From Galerina marginata (Eukaryota; Basidiomycota; Agaricomycetes; Agaricales; Galerinaceae), in contig JAECYW010000006.1 of assembly GCA_023014335.1 (NCBI GenBank), positions 620,001 to 684,000 of the forward strand: a DNA stretch of 64,000 nt. The letters are read 5' to 3'. A program made the position numbers and the translations under genes. This document shows, piece after piece, positions 1-12,345 of this stretch. Below the pieces are notes generated by a model, which worked only from the letters and a program-made list of their open reading frames with translations, was not told the origin of the DNA and did no database searches. Numbering within the stretch: the first letter of the stretch is position 1; each line of letters starts with the position of its first letter.

Positions 1-2259
1 CAAACATCGGAGTCAATACAATCATGTCCAACGTCACCTTAACTTCTAAGATTTGCGGTCATCCACGGCAGGATGCGATGTCCGCCGGCGTTGAGTCTTC
101 CGGGTCATTTCGCGGAGAGTTAAGTAGTACATCCTGCCACTGGAATGCAATGTACATGGTGTCTGTTATTTAGTAGTCCTTTACTGTCATCGCAAAGGCC
201 GTTTGGCGTAGGATTTCTGCAGGGTTTCCGCCTTGTAAAGACCACTGTGTAGCTCGGGATAGGTACATTACAGCATGGTGTCAGTCAAATGCTCGTACCT
301 ATCATTCGATCCACTCAACGTTCTGATCCGCCTGCTATATGGAGTAAAACCAAAGGGCGGACGCGTAACTGAGCTGCTCCTGGTGCTGTACCGCAGAGGA
401 AAGGTGCGCACCAGAGATTAATAGCGATCAAATCTCAGGCTGTATTTGGGTCTACGCCAGAAGTGCGACCTAAAAACCCAGCACAATTCAACAGCTCGAA
501 CAACTTTGCATGGATAAGCAAGTCGTCGGTAAAGATGAATTACGAATTCGCCAGCCGCATCTGGTGCCAACGGCCTTGGTAAGAGTATTTCAACCCCGAT
601 GCTACTGTTAATGGAGAGGGTTTGGCCGTCAGCATCTGAATTTTCATATTAATATGATGCTTAGCATTTAACGTGAAAGCTGATCTTGTAGTTCAAATTC
701 ATGTAAGTTACAGTCATCAACCGTTGGTTGAGACAACAAAACGACTATTATTACATTTTCTCACCCGTCTGCTCAAAAGGTTCCAAATAAACTGCTCATA
801 TGAATAGACCTGCATCTTACCTAGCCATACCAAGTATTGTTTTCCTGTGAAGTACATTTTTAAAATTCCAGTGAATATTTTCGTAAACCATGTCTATTTT
901 TAGAAAACATCACTCCTTGATACAGAATAACCGATCCAGAAGAAATGTTGATGGTAGCGTCAAATTTGCCCTCGAAATTTTTGTATAAGCTCTGTCCTGG
1001 TCCAAAGAATGATTTTCAGACACTTAAACCATGTCCAGGCAGGTTTCATTGGTACAGAAATCCCAAATTGCAGTTGTATTGAGGCTGTGTGCAAAATACC
1101 GTCATTTGACATGAACCTAGGACTTTAGCACCATTCCTACTACCTTTAGACCTAAAAAAATTATACTATCACTCAGACTAGTGCCATCTGTACAGTAATA
1201 CACCGCTTCCTGAAATTTATCAGCCTTCCAAGCAGTGTAAACCGCCCAAAATCAATTCAAAACCTTGAAAATTTCGCAATTTGTCACATACGAGCCGTAA
1301 AAAAGTGATATTAATCCGCAGTTACTCCAAATATTAGTACATGGACATTTTATACACTACATAACCTCCAGTTTGCAAAAAGAATTAGGAGAAACGGTCC
1401 AGAATTGGGTGCGGGAAAGGCGTTTTGTCTCATGGATTGGTGTTGTCTCACGGACCGGTTGATGACTGTATGAATGGAGGAAGTGATTGTGGGTGTAGAG
1501 GGAAAATTTAGCGACGAAAAGAAGAAGATTGCAGTAAACCGTAGTTTGGTATTCGAATCGACGGGAGCGAGGACAGACTGGCATTCACATTTCCTCAGAC
1601 GAGTGAAGCTACAGCTGCGGCGGGGGCTTTGCTCGCGATTATCTTGACGCTGCGAAAACGAGCGCGTCCTCAGAAGTCAAGAGGGGGAAATGAGGCGATG
1701 CCTGCTTCGACGGTCGGGATTTGTGGCTCCGGGTTGGGTTTGATGACGGTGTTGAGTTTGCTTATGAGGTTACAGCTTCATCTTACGACGAAGAAGGCGG
1801 TGGTGGGGGTACATAAGCTTGAGAGCAAGAAGTAAACGCTGGCAAAAGGAGCGAGATCTCGAGACACTGGAAAAACGAATTTAACAGCGACATGCCAGTC
1901 GCTGATAATGGCTGAGACGCAGGCAAAAGTGGTAGTAACGATAACGCAGGCGTCAGGTGGGTGTGCCGAACTGGTTAGATGTGACATTGACGTTGTTGAT
2001 GCCGACGTTGATGTCCCTGAGGGTGGCGCGGACGCAGGGAGGGGTGAAGGCGGCATGGTCATGGCCTCCTCCAGCTCCCGTTGCTTTCCACGTTCGCGCG
2101 CGCGTTGGAGGAGTATGTCATCGCCTATGATTCAGATCTATGTAGAGATCAGTCACCTGCTTCTCGTAAAACCGAAGAAAAAAAACATACGCTGATGACC
2201 CTGATCGTCCATAATCCGAATCCCGACCAAAGGTTCGTGCCAACACCCACCGCTCTAAC
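1..2259. other. Stretch without a recognisable gene
   Basis: Both strands carry only short open frames. None shows a known family, a plausible exon chain or a codon bias that stands out. A GC-richer patch at about 1600-2110 has overlapping short frames on both strands and may be an old gene remnant, but I could not match it to anything. Confidence 0.4.
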
Positions 2260-2261
2260 TA

Positions 2262-2878
2262 CTATATATGGTCGGGATAGGCAAAGCTACTAGATAAGCA
2301 AATTTGCGTTTTTCAGATCCATTCCTTCACCTCCTGCCCCCCAAAAAATTTGACTTACTTCTGCATGTGTGTAAATACTGTTAGTAGCATTTTATTGGAG
2401 GATATTTGAGGGAGTACTTCACGGTACTCGAAATACAGCTTTTTTGTGTTACTGTAATGGCCGTGACAATCAGGAACTCAAGCATTGAAGCACGAAAATG
2501 GTTCATTTTTTTTGGAGAATAGCAAACTAATATACACAACGCCCTCGGAGGTCAAATTTCTCAGCTGAAAACCGACGGGAAAGCATAATGAACCTTTTCA
2601 GAGCTCAAAAGCGTGACGGAATGCGCATTTCGGACGCTGATCCATGAGTGGCGTTTGATGGCTGATGGCGTGTGACCGACATTTGCATATCTCGTTTTTT
2701 TGCTCAAAATTTCGGTCAGTGCCCGACAGCCTTAATCTTTATTTTAAAAATCTGAGAAATTCACAGAAGGCTTGAACAAAGCTCTGAAACCATGTCAGAA
2801 AATATCAGGTCAGCAGCTTTCTTCTGCGCGGTGCTAGAGGGAAAAAGAAATTTATTTGCCTATCCCGACCACATATAG
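2262..2878. mobile_element. Non-autonomous TA-flanked inverted-repeat element (MITE, Tc1/mariner-like)
   Basis: The ends are inverted copies of each other over 24 bases with one mismatch: left end 2262-2285, starting CTATATATGGTCGGGATAGG; right end 2855-2878, which read in reverse starts CTATATGTGGTCGGGATAGG. Directly outside both ends lies the dinucleotide TA (2260-2261 and 2879-2880), the target duplication expected for the Tc1/mariner superfamily. The 617-base interior has no transposase frame. Together these define a short non-autonomous element. The superfamily assignment rests only on the TA duplication and the element's size. Confidence 0.8.
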
Positions 2879-3069
2879 TAGACCCAGAGCGAGGGCTGAG
2901 CAGCCCACGATATCGGTGGGAAGGTTCAGGAACCCGCGTTAACCCCTGGAGGGGGATTGTATGCTGCACAACGAATTATATAGTCAGTTCAACGTTGTCG
3001 TATATAGAAAAACGACGAAATAATAATAATAATAAGCAAGAAAAGAAAGCATACGTTTATTAGATCAAA

Positions 3070-4500
3070 GAAGACCGACCTCTAGGATCCTCGGCGTCAT
3101 CCAGCATCTCCACGTCCACATTTCCATCCCCCTCGACTCAGGGCTGGGCAGCTTGTTCTCGCCCGAATCTTGCGCTAGTTTCTAGTCTATTCTTTCATCG
3201 TCACTTCCATTGCTCGCACCATAGAAGCCGAACTTACTTTCTCGATACGCTTCTTCAGCCCCCTGATCCCACTTTCCATCGAATAAGCCCGTCGACAGTC
3301 TCCAGCCTCCGCGGCAGCCAGCCCGCTCGCCTCCTTCGCCTGCGGGCCAAGGTATCTGGATGTGATGGCAGCCTTCTCCTTGGACACGTAGGCTGGGCCC
3401 TCGAGCACCTCCATGTGGTCGAGGAGCGGCGCGGGGGCGGTGTCGAGGGTGCTGACGGTGCAGAAGAAAAGCACACGGGTGAGGTCGACGGGGACGTTCA
3501 TGCTGTGAATGGAAAGATAAGTATCGTGTCAAATAATAGGAGGAGAGGGGAGGAGGAAGGAAGGACATATGAAAAGTCGAGGAAATTGACCCACTTCAGC
3601 CTCGTCCACCCGACATGCAACGAGCGCGGATTGGGCAGGCTGAATGGGGCCCTAAGGAACCTAGCAAGTTTAAGTGTGGTTAAGTGTGGAAAACGGATGA
3701 AAAAAGCGCATATATTTACCTGAGTCAACCAGTCCACATAGTTCCTCGTCACGTTCGCGTCGCTCGTAGCCGGCTCGAGGCCTGGCAGCTTGGCCAGCTC
3801 CTCCTCGAACACCGTCCGCACGACGTCGAGCATAGCCAACGCACCAGCCATTCTCTCAGTCCCGCGATCAGTTTGTCCTTCTCGGCGCTCTCCATTCCCA
3901 GCTCTTTCTTGATTCCCATCACATGTTCCATCAGGTAGCATATTGCGATCTTGCTTTCCTTTCTTCAGCACGAGGACTGCCTCGCTCAACTGATCGTCGA
4001 CGATAAGGGCCTCGAGTATGTCCAGTAGCTCCTGCATCACGCAACGATGGAAACATAGTGCTTGTCAAAGAAAGCAGTGTGTATAGGGTCTGGTAGAGCT
4101 AGTTAGATAAATTGGTAGATACGAGATGATGACGGATTTACCTGATGTTGACGCAGGTCAAAGTACTTCCTTTCTCCTTATCCCCAGCTGCAATCACGCT
4201 CGTATTCGGCGCGAAAAACTTTGAGCATGCCCATAATGAAATTGCTGTCCACGCCCTCATCCTTGAGCAGGAGGTACGGCCGCCAGCAGTTCACCATCTC
4301 CATGATAGCGGGTCGTGCATGATCATGGCCTTTCAGGGCCCAGAGAACAGCGGGAGGCGGGCGATAAAGAACGCGAGGGCCTGCGGGGATATCTCGGGCA
4401 GGGACTGCTTGGCTACCAAGCCTGGGTTCGAGGACGGGGGCGGGGGCGGGGAGGAGGCAGAAGGTTAGGGAGGTGACGAGGGTGATGATGGGGCGATAGC
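3070..4500 (-). pseudogene. Decayed mitochondrial Lon protease (PIM1-type), copy A
   Basis: Reading right to left, pieces of an ATP-dependent mitochondrial Lon protease appear in the right order but in shifting frames. First come N-terminal-domain pieces around 4200-4420 (an ARLPLF segment, then LLKDEGVDSNF). Then the helical region follows ([20 protein letters not shown] at about 4000, [16 protein letters not shown] at about 3900), and the segment [12 protein letters not shown] at about 3740, directly followed by an intron donor. The frame resumes at VPVDLTRVLF (about 3490) and runs through YLGPQAKEASGL (about 3340) to about 3070. The AAA+ core with Walker A and B between these points is missing, and no Ser-Lys protease domain follows. 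Stops and frameshifts make it non-functional. A second copy lies at 10.7-11.8 kb. Confidence 0.8.
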
Positions 4501-5000
4501 GTCATCGTCCATCGACGAGAGACGGCAGGTTCGAATTTGATAGGCAATCTGGGCGCGCGTTCCCGAAACTCACGACCTCACTGCCGTCCCCGCCCGACTT
4601 GTCGTTTCTCGTGTCTTCTCACCGTTCTGCGGGACGCCCGGCGGCGTGTTCTGCCTCATTTTCTGGTTCATTCATCACGGAGCCCTAAGCAAACACGGAT
4701 TCCTCTCTAAAACAGAAGAAGAAGAAGCGAGAGGACAGGCTAAGTCCAGCAGGTGGGCAAGTGTGTCTGTATGCGACAGTGGTCGTGTAGGCCAACCCGA
4801 TCAGACTTCCAGAGCAGTTTGGACGAGAGCTGCGAAAGCGACATGTCTGCGGGGGTGTTTACTAGCAGGTTCTGAGGGTTGTACGGATGGGAAACACACT
4901 CCAGTAACGTCGTGAAGAAAGGTTTGGTTGAATGAAGGCTGGATGGATGTGCATAATCCTCGGCAAAGATTTGAAATTACAAATTTGTCCTTGCTTGGCA
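3570..5000. repeat. Segmental duplication, left copy
   Basis: This stretch aligns base by base, with many substitutions and small indels, to about 10730-12180 in the same orientation. It covers the upstream part of the decayed Lon gene and about 500 bases beyond it. Shared anchors include GCCGGCTCGAGGCCTGGC (3769 and 10940), CGCCCGACTTGTCGTTTCTC (about 4590 and 11826) and a run around CACTCCAGTAA (about 4898 and 12119). The extent was judged by eye. Confidence 0.75.
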
Positions 5001-5137
5001 AAAGCGTGGATCTGAGACGAAGCGGCTGTACACAGTACAAACCTCCACTCAGATAACCCTCCAGAAGCCCAGCCATAATCATCAAGGTTGACTTCGTTTT
5101 CCTTCCTTCACAAAATAATCCTAAATACTATCGTAGC

Positions 5138-8100
5138 ATGTTGCAGCCCAATGATTCAGAGTCCCAACCCTCCGAAATGTTGGTCAGTCAAAATACGTAT
5201 GTTAACCCGTTGTCTGGTGAATACCTACACTGAACATCCTTTAGGAAAGGCAGTCTAACGGGTAGCCATCCTGATAGTTTGAGGCCATTCACGCATCTTA
5301 CTCTTTGTTCAATCCTCTCAGGTATTTCATTTGAGTGGACACTCGATGAGAATCGCCCAGCTCCGAGTACAATCAGTGTCGAAATCTTAGTTTCCGGCAC
5401 GGAAAATGGTCAGCCACTGTTGCTGGAAAAGGTATCTGAAGGAAGATGGAAGCATAACGGGGTTATCGAATTGTAAGTCAGCATCACACCTTGCACTGGA
5501 TACAATTTTTCGACCTCGCCACAGTTTGGATGAAATCACCTTCGTCGCGGGATCTGATGAAGCTGGTGACTTAGGCCATATTCATTTAACAAGGACAGGG
5601 ATAGTAGAGATTATTACAGCGTCATCTAAGGATGATCGTAAGCCAACACCACAGTCACAGTCGGCTGATTAACTCGCCCTTTAATTACCAGAATTTACGC
5701 TTCACTTTCGAAACGAAGTCGACGCGCAGTCTATGCTAGCAATGACGATGACATTTTGGGTACCAGATACTGGATCCGAAGAAGATTTTATGGTACGCAG
5801 CATTCAACTTGAACCGGCCGATCGTAGGTTTTTTTTGTTTTTCATTCAATGAATATTTAACACAACGATTAATGCGACTGATACAGATTCTATAGCCCCT
5901 GATCCACTGGATTTGCTCTTTGCGGCTGCGTCCTCACTTGCAGAAGACGATCTGGAGAAGCCTTTGAAACTACAAGACTGCGGAAATCTGTTCTTGAAAC
6001 GTTTTCGCAATTCAAGAAGTATCGATGACATCAACAACTCTGTTAAAGCTTTCGAACGGGCTTGGCAACTCGTTGGCACAGACATACACTTTCTTGATCT
6101 TGAGTACTCCTATGCCACTGCACTCTTAGAACGCCACAATCTAACCCACGACGGGGCCGACCTAAATCGTTCAATATGCTGCCTGGAAAATGTTGTAAAA
6201 GGAACTCCTCAGGAGTCAGGAGAGTGCAGAATTGGCTCACCGGTTAGGTTTTCTGTCAAGTCTGTTTCTGATTCGCTTCAAATCCACGGACGACTTTGCC
6301 GACATCTCAAAAGCAATTGAAGCGCTCCAACTGGCCATTGACGTTACTCCCAACGACGACGCCCAATTACCTAGTCGACTGCATAATGTTGCTATTTTTC
6401 TTCGCAGTCGCTTCAGATCTACAGGAAACCTGGCGGACATTTCTAACGGAATACTAGCTCAACAGAAATTAGTAGACCTAATGCCTGAGAACAACCCAGA
6501 GATGCCCGGTTGGCTGGATAACCTGGTTTTCTCTCTCGAGTATCGTTTTAGATACACGGGAGACCTCGACGACATAACTAATGCGCTAGCATTCCTGAGT
6601 AAAGCAATCAACCTCACTACTGATGGGCACACGGACATGGCTAAACGGTTAAGCAAGCGTGGAATACTACTCCGAGAGAAATTTCAACATACAGGCAACT
6701 CTGCGGACATTTCCGATGCGATAGAAGACCAAGAAAAAGCGATAAGTCTCATGCCAGACAGTGATCGACGAATGCACGAGTTATTTGGAAACCTTGGCTC
6801 TTCTTACCTTTGTCGGTTTGATGAAACTGGCAATCTAGAAGATATTTCGGAAGCGATATCAGCTCTCAAACAGGCAGTCCAGCTCGTCCAAGAAGACGGT
6901 CCCGACGGCGCCGTCAACTGGACTAACTTTGGAAATGCCCTTATTAAACGGTTCGAATGCACCGGAAATCCGTCTGACATTTCCGAGGCAATAGGTGCCC
7001 AGAAGAAAGCAGTCGCATTGACGCCAGACGGCCATGATGATATTCCATTCCTGCTAAACAACCTCGGGCTCTCGTTCCAAACCCGCTTTGACGTGACGGG
7101 AAATTTGATGGATGTTTCTGAAGCAATCGCAGCTCATCAGAAATCCGTTCACGGCACTCCCGAGGGCCACGCAGGCATGTTCGCGCACCTGAACAACCTG
7201 GGAATATCTTTCCAGTGTCGTTCTCAACGCACTGGGGATATAACGGATATTTCAGAAGCCGTAGACGCGCACAGGAAATCGGTCCGCCTTTGCCCTGAAG
7301 GCCATCCATTCATGGCGACGCTCCTCTCCAACCTCGGCAATTCACTTTACGGCCTATTCAAATCCACAAATGATATCGCAGATATATCTGAAGCAGTATT
7401 GTCCCATCAAGAGGCCGTTCGTCTCACTTCAGAGGAACACCCGGCGATGGCAGGACGACTGGGTAACCTTGGGATATCCTTGAAGAATCGCTTCGTACTT
7501 AGTGAAACCATCGACGATATCGACACGGCCATATCGGTAGCAGAACGGGCAGTTAAACTCACTCCTGAGCACGATCCTTCCCTTCCTTCACACCTAAACA
7601 AACTTGGCACGGCGTTCCATGCACGCTTTAAGCGCACCAAAAACCCTATGGATATTTTTGAGGCTATTGTGAGAGAAGAAAGGGCGATTCATCTCACCCC
7701 AGGAAACCACACCAACTTACCGGGATTACTGACAAACCTTGGGCTCTTCCTGGAAGACCGCTTTGAACTCACAGGTGATCCCACCGATATCAGTGTTGCT
7801 GTCGCTACATATAAATTGGCGGCTTCATTGATCACTGGGACGCCGTTAGATAGATTGACGGCTGCAAGAAAATGGGCGACCGCATCCAAGCTCATGGAAA
7901 CCCGGTTAGAATCTTTGGATGCGTATAACACAGCAATCGACCTGGTTTCCCAGGTTGCAGGAATGGAATACACTATTGGATTGCGTCACCGAATTCTTGT
8001 AGACATCCCAGATTTGTCGAACGCCGCAGCAGCCACCGCATTTTCTCTTGGCAAACCGAAAAAAGCTCTCGAATGGCTCGAACAAGGCCGCTGTCTTGTC

Positions 8101-9610
8101 TGGACTCAACTCAATAATCTTCGTGCCCCTCTTGAAGATCTTGCATCCTTTGATTCCGACCTCGCTAACGAACTATCAAGAATTTCGCAAGGCTTACAAA
8201 ACGCAGGCTTACGAAACGAGTTAGTCACTATTGGAACTGATGCCGACATCATGATAGAGAAAATGGCATTACAAGATGAAGCTATTGCCGGCGCGAAACT
8301 TACGCAGGAATGGGACCAACTACTTCAAAAGATTCGCGATATCCCGAAATTCAAGAATTTTCTTCGACCTGCCCGCTATCATGACCTTACTGCACGCTTA
8401 CCCAAGGCGGGTCCGGTTGTTGTCATTAACGTTCACGAGGATCGCTGTGACGCAATAGCTCTCGTTACTGGGACTGATGACCCTCTTCATATACACCTGG
8501 ATCAATTTTCTTACAGTGATGCAGTTCGCCTACTGCATTTATTACGCTCACATCTTTCCGCTCACGGTGGTCGTATGGATGAAGAATCAGATGAAATTGA
8601 ACCTGACAATGAACTGCGCTATTTTGTGCCATTTTCAAGATCTGGTGACACAATGCGGACGGTTCTGCGTGAATTATGGCTAGGCGTTGTGAAGCCAATC
8701 ATAGACGCTCTCAACATCGTGGCGAGTTTTTTTCTTCTTCTTCCTTTCCTCATTAACATATATTTACTTACTTGACGTGGTCGACGCAGCGTCCTGCAAA
8801 TGCATCCGATTTATCACGCATTTCGTGGTGTCCAACTGGCCCGCTTTCCTTTCTTCCAATACATGCAGCAGGACTTTATAACGAAGGTCATACAGATTGT
8901 ATCTTCGACTACGTAATCTCCTCTTACATTCCTACTGTGAGCTGTCTGATGGAAAGGACAAAAGTGGCACATACAACCGGGCAGGCAGACAAAGTCTTGG
9001 TGATTGGCCAGCCAAACGCGCCCGGGCTTCCACCTCTTCCAGGAACCAAAAAAGAATTGAAAGCGATCCAAGAGAAATTCGACAGCGCTCATATTCCATT
9101 CCTTAGTTTAGAAGGCCATCCTGCAACTATTGCTCGAACAATGGAAGAACTGGAACGGCATGGTTGCATCCACTTCGCTTGTCACGCGGCCACCCACTGA
9201 AAAGCGGATTTCATCTGTCTGACGGGCGTCTGGAACTTTGGAAAGTCCTACAAGTCCAAAATCCCGTGGCTGACTTTGCTTTCCTATCTGCATGCCAAAC
9301 AAGTAAAGGGGAGGAAGGACTTTCGGAAGAAGTCATCCACCTTGCCGCTGGGTTACTGGCTGGTGGATATCGAGGGGTCGTAGCCACCATGTGGTCTATT
9401 CTAGACAGGCATGGCGTGAAGGTCGCAGATGAGTTCTATGCTGACCTCATTCGTCGACGTAGTAGAATGGGAGAAGAAAGGATGGGTTTGGTCGGCAGTG
9501 TGGGTGCGGCCCATGCACTTCATCATGCCATCCAGCATCTCAGAGAAGAGCTCGGTTACTCGTCATCGGCTCTACTAGCATGGGTGCCATATATCCATAT
9601 GGGAGTTTAG
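5138..9610 (+). CDS. C2-like / TPR-repeat / CHAT-domain protein, two apparent frameshifts (possible pseudogene)
   Basis: Proposed exons are 5138-5196, 5245-5472, 5525-5637, 5692-5823, then 5887-8718 and 8790-9610. The first five join in phase to give a C2-like N-terminus. Next come about a dozen repeats of roughly 46 residues with the core TGNLxDISEAI and AVxLTPEGH, typical of fungal TPR arrays. The C-terminus is a CHAT (caspase-HetF-associated) peptidase domain holding both catalytic boxes: HFACHA at about 9171 and SACQTS at about 9287, and it ends WVPYIHMGV. CHAT proteins are cysteine peptidases of the caspase clan, and TPR arrays usually recognise partners. The reading frame shifts by one base at about 6215-6232, and again at about 9190-9200 directly after the catalytic His box. 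No intron explains either shift. Either the gene is recently broken or the sequence has errors there. The intron at 8719-8789 has a weak donor (GTGGCG). Confidence 0.8.
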
Positions 9611-9739
9611 ATACGGAATTCAGTGATAGCCTCTACTCGAGTATATTCAGACTGGTTACCGTTAATCAGTGTTCACGACAGGCATTTGTAGAATATGTAT
9701 ATTAGATTATGCTTTACCACTACTCGAGTCTGTGCATTA

Positions 9740-10330
9740 TTCTCTGTTCCTCAATCATGCGGCGGACGCAGCCACCGGGAGGAGGGTCCGGGTGTATTGG
9801 CGAGTTTTGTATTTTGAATCGCTGACGAAGTAGGTGAATGAGTCATAGAAGAAAGGTTTGAGGTTGTAGTTGTGCGGCGTGCTGGAGGTAAAATAGAGTT
9901 AGTCGGTTTCATTATTTAGATAGGAAAACGAAAAAAAATCTACCATTCTGGAAATTTGAGTTTCCTATGAGATCGTTATCTTCAGTTCATCCCCGTGTCC
10001 GAGCGCGAAGGCGTTGACGTCGGCGACCTTGAGGACACTCGCGTCATACAGCTCATTCATAGTGCCTTCGTCTTGAAGCCCAATCGACGCCAAATTTTGA
10101 ATCACCCCGTCGTGCTCTAAACATGAAGTCGTCCATTGGAGTAAATGAGGACCATCCCTGATTTTCTGCCCAAGGTTGAGGCCAGGTGGTTCTGGAATGC
10201 TGAGAACGCTGTTACGCAGTTCGGGTGCTGGTGATGCCAGTGGATTTGATGACGAAACTGGTCATGTTAGTCTGCACTCGCTGCGGTCTGGGCATCTGCT
10301 CTGGGAAGACAGAAAACGCAGACTTAGTTC
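9740..10330 (-). other. Unrecognised gene remnant or small exons
   Basis: Read right to left there are splice-like signals and short open pieces: a segment around DGPHLLQWTTS (about 10150), one with DVNAFALGHGDELKITIS then a stop (about 9990), and a last piece STPHNYNLKPFFYDSFTYF ending in AASAA and a stop (about 9755-9890). The pieces look coding because they are open between intron signals, but a stop interrupts them and I recognise no family. It lies just downstream of the CHAT gene on the opposite strand. Confidence 0.3.
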
Positions 10331-10719
10331 GGTAATGCTGATGAAAAGTCAGATATCTTGGCTGTGGCGTGGATGTGAAATCACTAGACTGGTTGGGGTG
10401 AATGACCGTGATGACGAGGGGAAGAACAGCGAAACAAGAGAAAAGAACGGACATACGACGATATAGAACTCAGGTCGTCGCTCTTGAATTAGAAAGGCCC
10501 TAGGCGTTTGAAAGGGATGTCGGCGCTGGTGATATATAGCTCTGAAAGATTCTGAAAATGAGCGATAAAGGAGAGAAAGGAAGATAGAGAAAACGCACGA
10601 TGATATCTGCCTTTATCACTTACTCGCTTGCCCCGTTTGAAGCCTTTAAGATCGATACTGCATATTGAGTCATAAGTTCATAAGCCAACAAATGATAGAA
10701 AGTACGTAACATACCTTTC

Positions 10720-11790
10720 TGTTCGCCGGTTGCATACGAAAAGTAGAGGAAATTGACGCACTTCAGCATCGGAATGGCTTTCCGCAACAAGGCCTCGTCC
10801 GCCTACCCGCTTACCCGCCCACACTGAACCTGAAAAATCTCCTGCCAGTTTGAGTGTGGAAAACGAAAGGAAAAGGCGCATATATTCACCTGAGCCAACC
10901 AGTCCAGGAAGTTTCTCCTCACGTTCGCATCGCTCGCAGCCGGCTCGAGGCCTGGCGGCATGTTCAGCTCCTCCTCGAACACCCTCCACACGAGGTCGAG
11001 CACAGTCAGCGCTGCCGCTCGTTCTCTCAGTTCCGCAATCAGCCTGTCTTTCCCGTCACACCCCCTGATCCTCATCAGATCCTCCATCAAGTACGATTCC
11101 TGGTGCACATTGCGACATCCTTACTATCCACGGGAAGATCTGCATCCGTACGATGATCAGTCCTTTCTTCAGCACCAGGAACGCCTTGCCCAGCTGATCG
11201 TCGACGATAAGAGCCTCGACTACGTCCAGCAGCTCCTGCGTCTCGCAACGGCGACGACGTAGATGTAGCGCTTGTCAAAGGAAGCGGTGTGTACGGGGTC
11301 TGGTTGAGATAGTTAGATAGATTGACAGATACGAAATGATGGATTTACCTGGTTTAGTAAAATGCGTCCTTTCCCTACATCCCCAGCTGCAAACACGTTC
11401 GTAATCTGGGCGAAAAACTCTGGCGGGAAGGACAGTGCTCACCTCAGTAATGAAATCGCTGTCAGGCCCTCGTCCTTGAGCAGGAACGCGCCGAAGTACA
11501 GCTGCCAGAAATTCATCGACTCCATAATAACAGGTCGTGCATGACGATGGCCTTGCAGGGCCGAGGGAACAGCGGGAGGCGGGCGACGGGGAACGCGAGG
11601 AGCTGCGGCACGGACTGCTTGGCTATTGAGCCTGGGTTTCGAGGGCGAGAGCGGGGGCCTGCAGGCGGCAGAGGGTTAGGGTGGTGACGACGCTGATGAC
11701 GGGTCGATACTGTCATTGTGTATCGACGAGCCGTAAGCTGACGATGTAGACAAGAGACGGCAGGCTCAAATTTGAAAGGCAATATGGGTG
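10720..11790 (-). pseudogene. Decayed mitochondrial Lon protease (PIM1-type), copy B
   Basis: This is the same gene as copy A, also on the minus strand and more truncated. Recognisable pieces, right to left, are PQLLAFPVARLPLFP (about 11600), the helical region and the segment LEPAASDANVRRNFLDWLAQ (about 10940) followed by an intron donor. A short RFFRFSVGG (about 10830) comes next; it belongs to the AAA+ domain just after Walker A and then stops. Walker A itself (GPPGVGKT type) is absent, as in copy A. The shared loss suggests one already damaged gene was duplicated, though RFFRFSVGG survives here and is not visible in copy A. Confidence 0.72.
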
Positions 11791-12185
11791 CGTTCCCGAG
11801 ACTCTCGACCCCACTGGCATCACCGCCCGACTTGTCGTTTCTCGTGTCCTTGTCACCGTTCTGCGGGGCGGCAGGCAGCGAGTCCTGACCTGATTGCGGG
11901 TTCAGTCATCCAAGAGCCCTAAGAAAACACGAATTCCTAACTAAAACAGAAGACGTAGCCTAAGAAAGGCAAGGCTGGGTGTGTGGGCGCAAGCGTATCA
12001 CTATCCGGTTATCGTCTGGGCCAAAACAGTCGGATTCCGGGGCTGTTCGGATGAGATCTGCGAGGCGGCTTGTCTGTGGTGTTCTTCAGCAGATTATGTG
12101 GGTTGTTCGGAAGGGAAACACTCCAGTAATGTCGCCAGAGTTGAGATGGAATGGTTTGGAATTGGTGAAAATCGCTTGAATCGAT
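10730..12185. repeat. Segmental duplication, right copy
   Basis: Direct-orientation partner of 3570-5000. The two copies flank the CHAT gene, about 7.2 kb apart. The right edge ends within about 160 bases of the next intact gene (start 12346). Confidence 0.72.
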
Positions 12186-12345
12186 GACGCAGAGTAAGTC
12201 ACGTGCAATTGAGATTTCCTCTTCACCGAAGTTCAAGTGGCAACGTTGAAGCTGAACAGAACGTTCAACCACCAGTGGTATCAGCATAGTTCGTGGTTCC
12301 ACCATAAATCTATTCGCAGTCGCCAACGTGGTTATCCCTCCTAGC

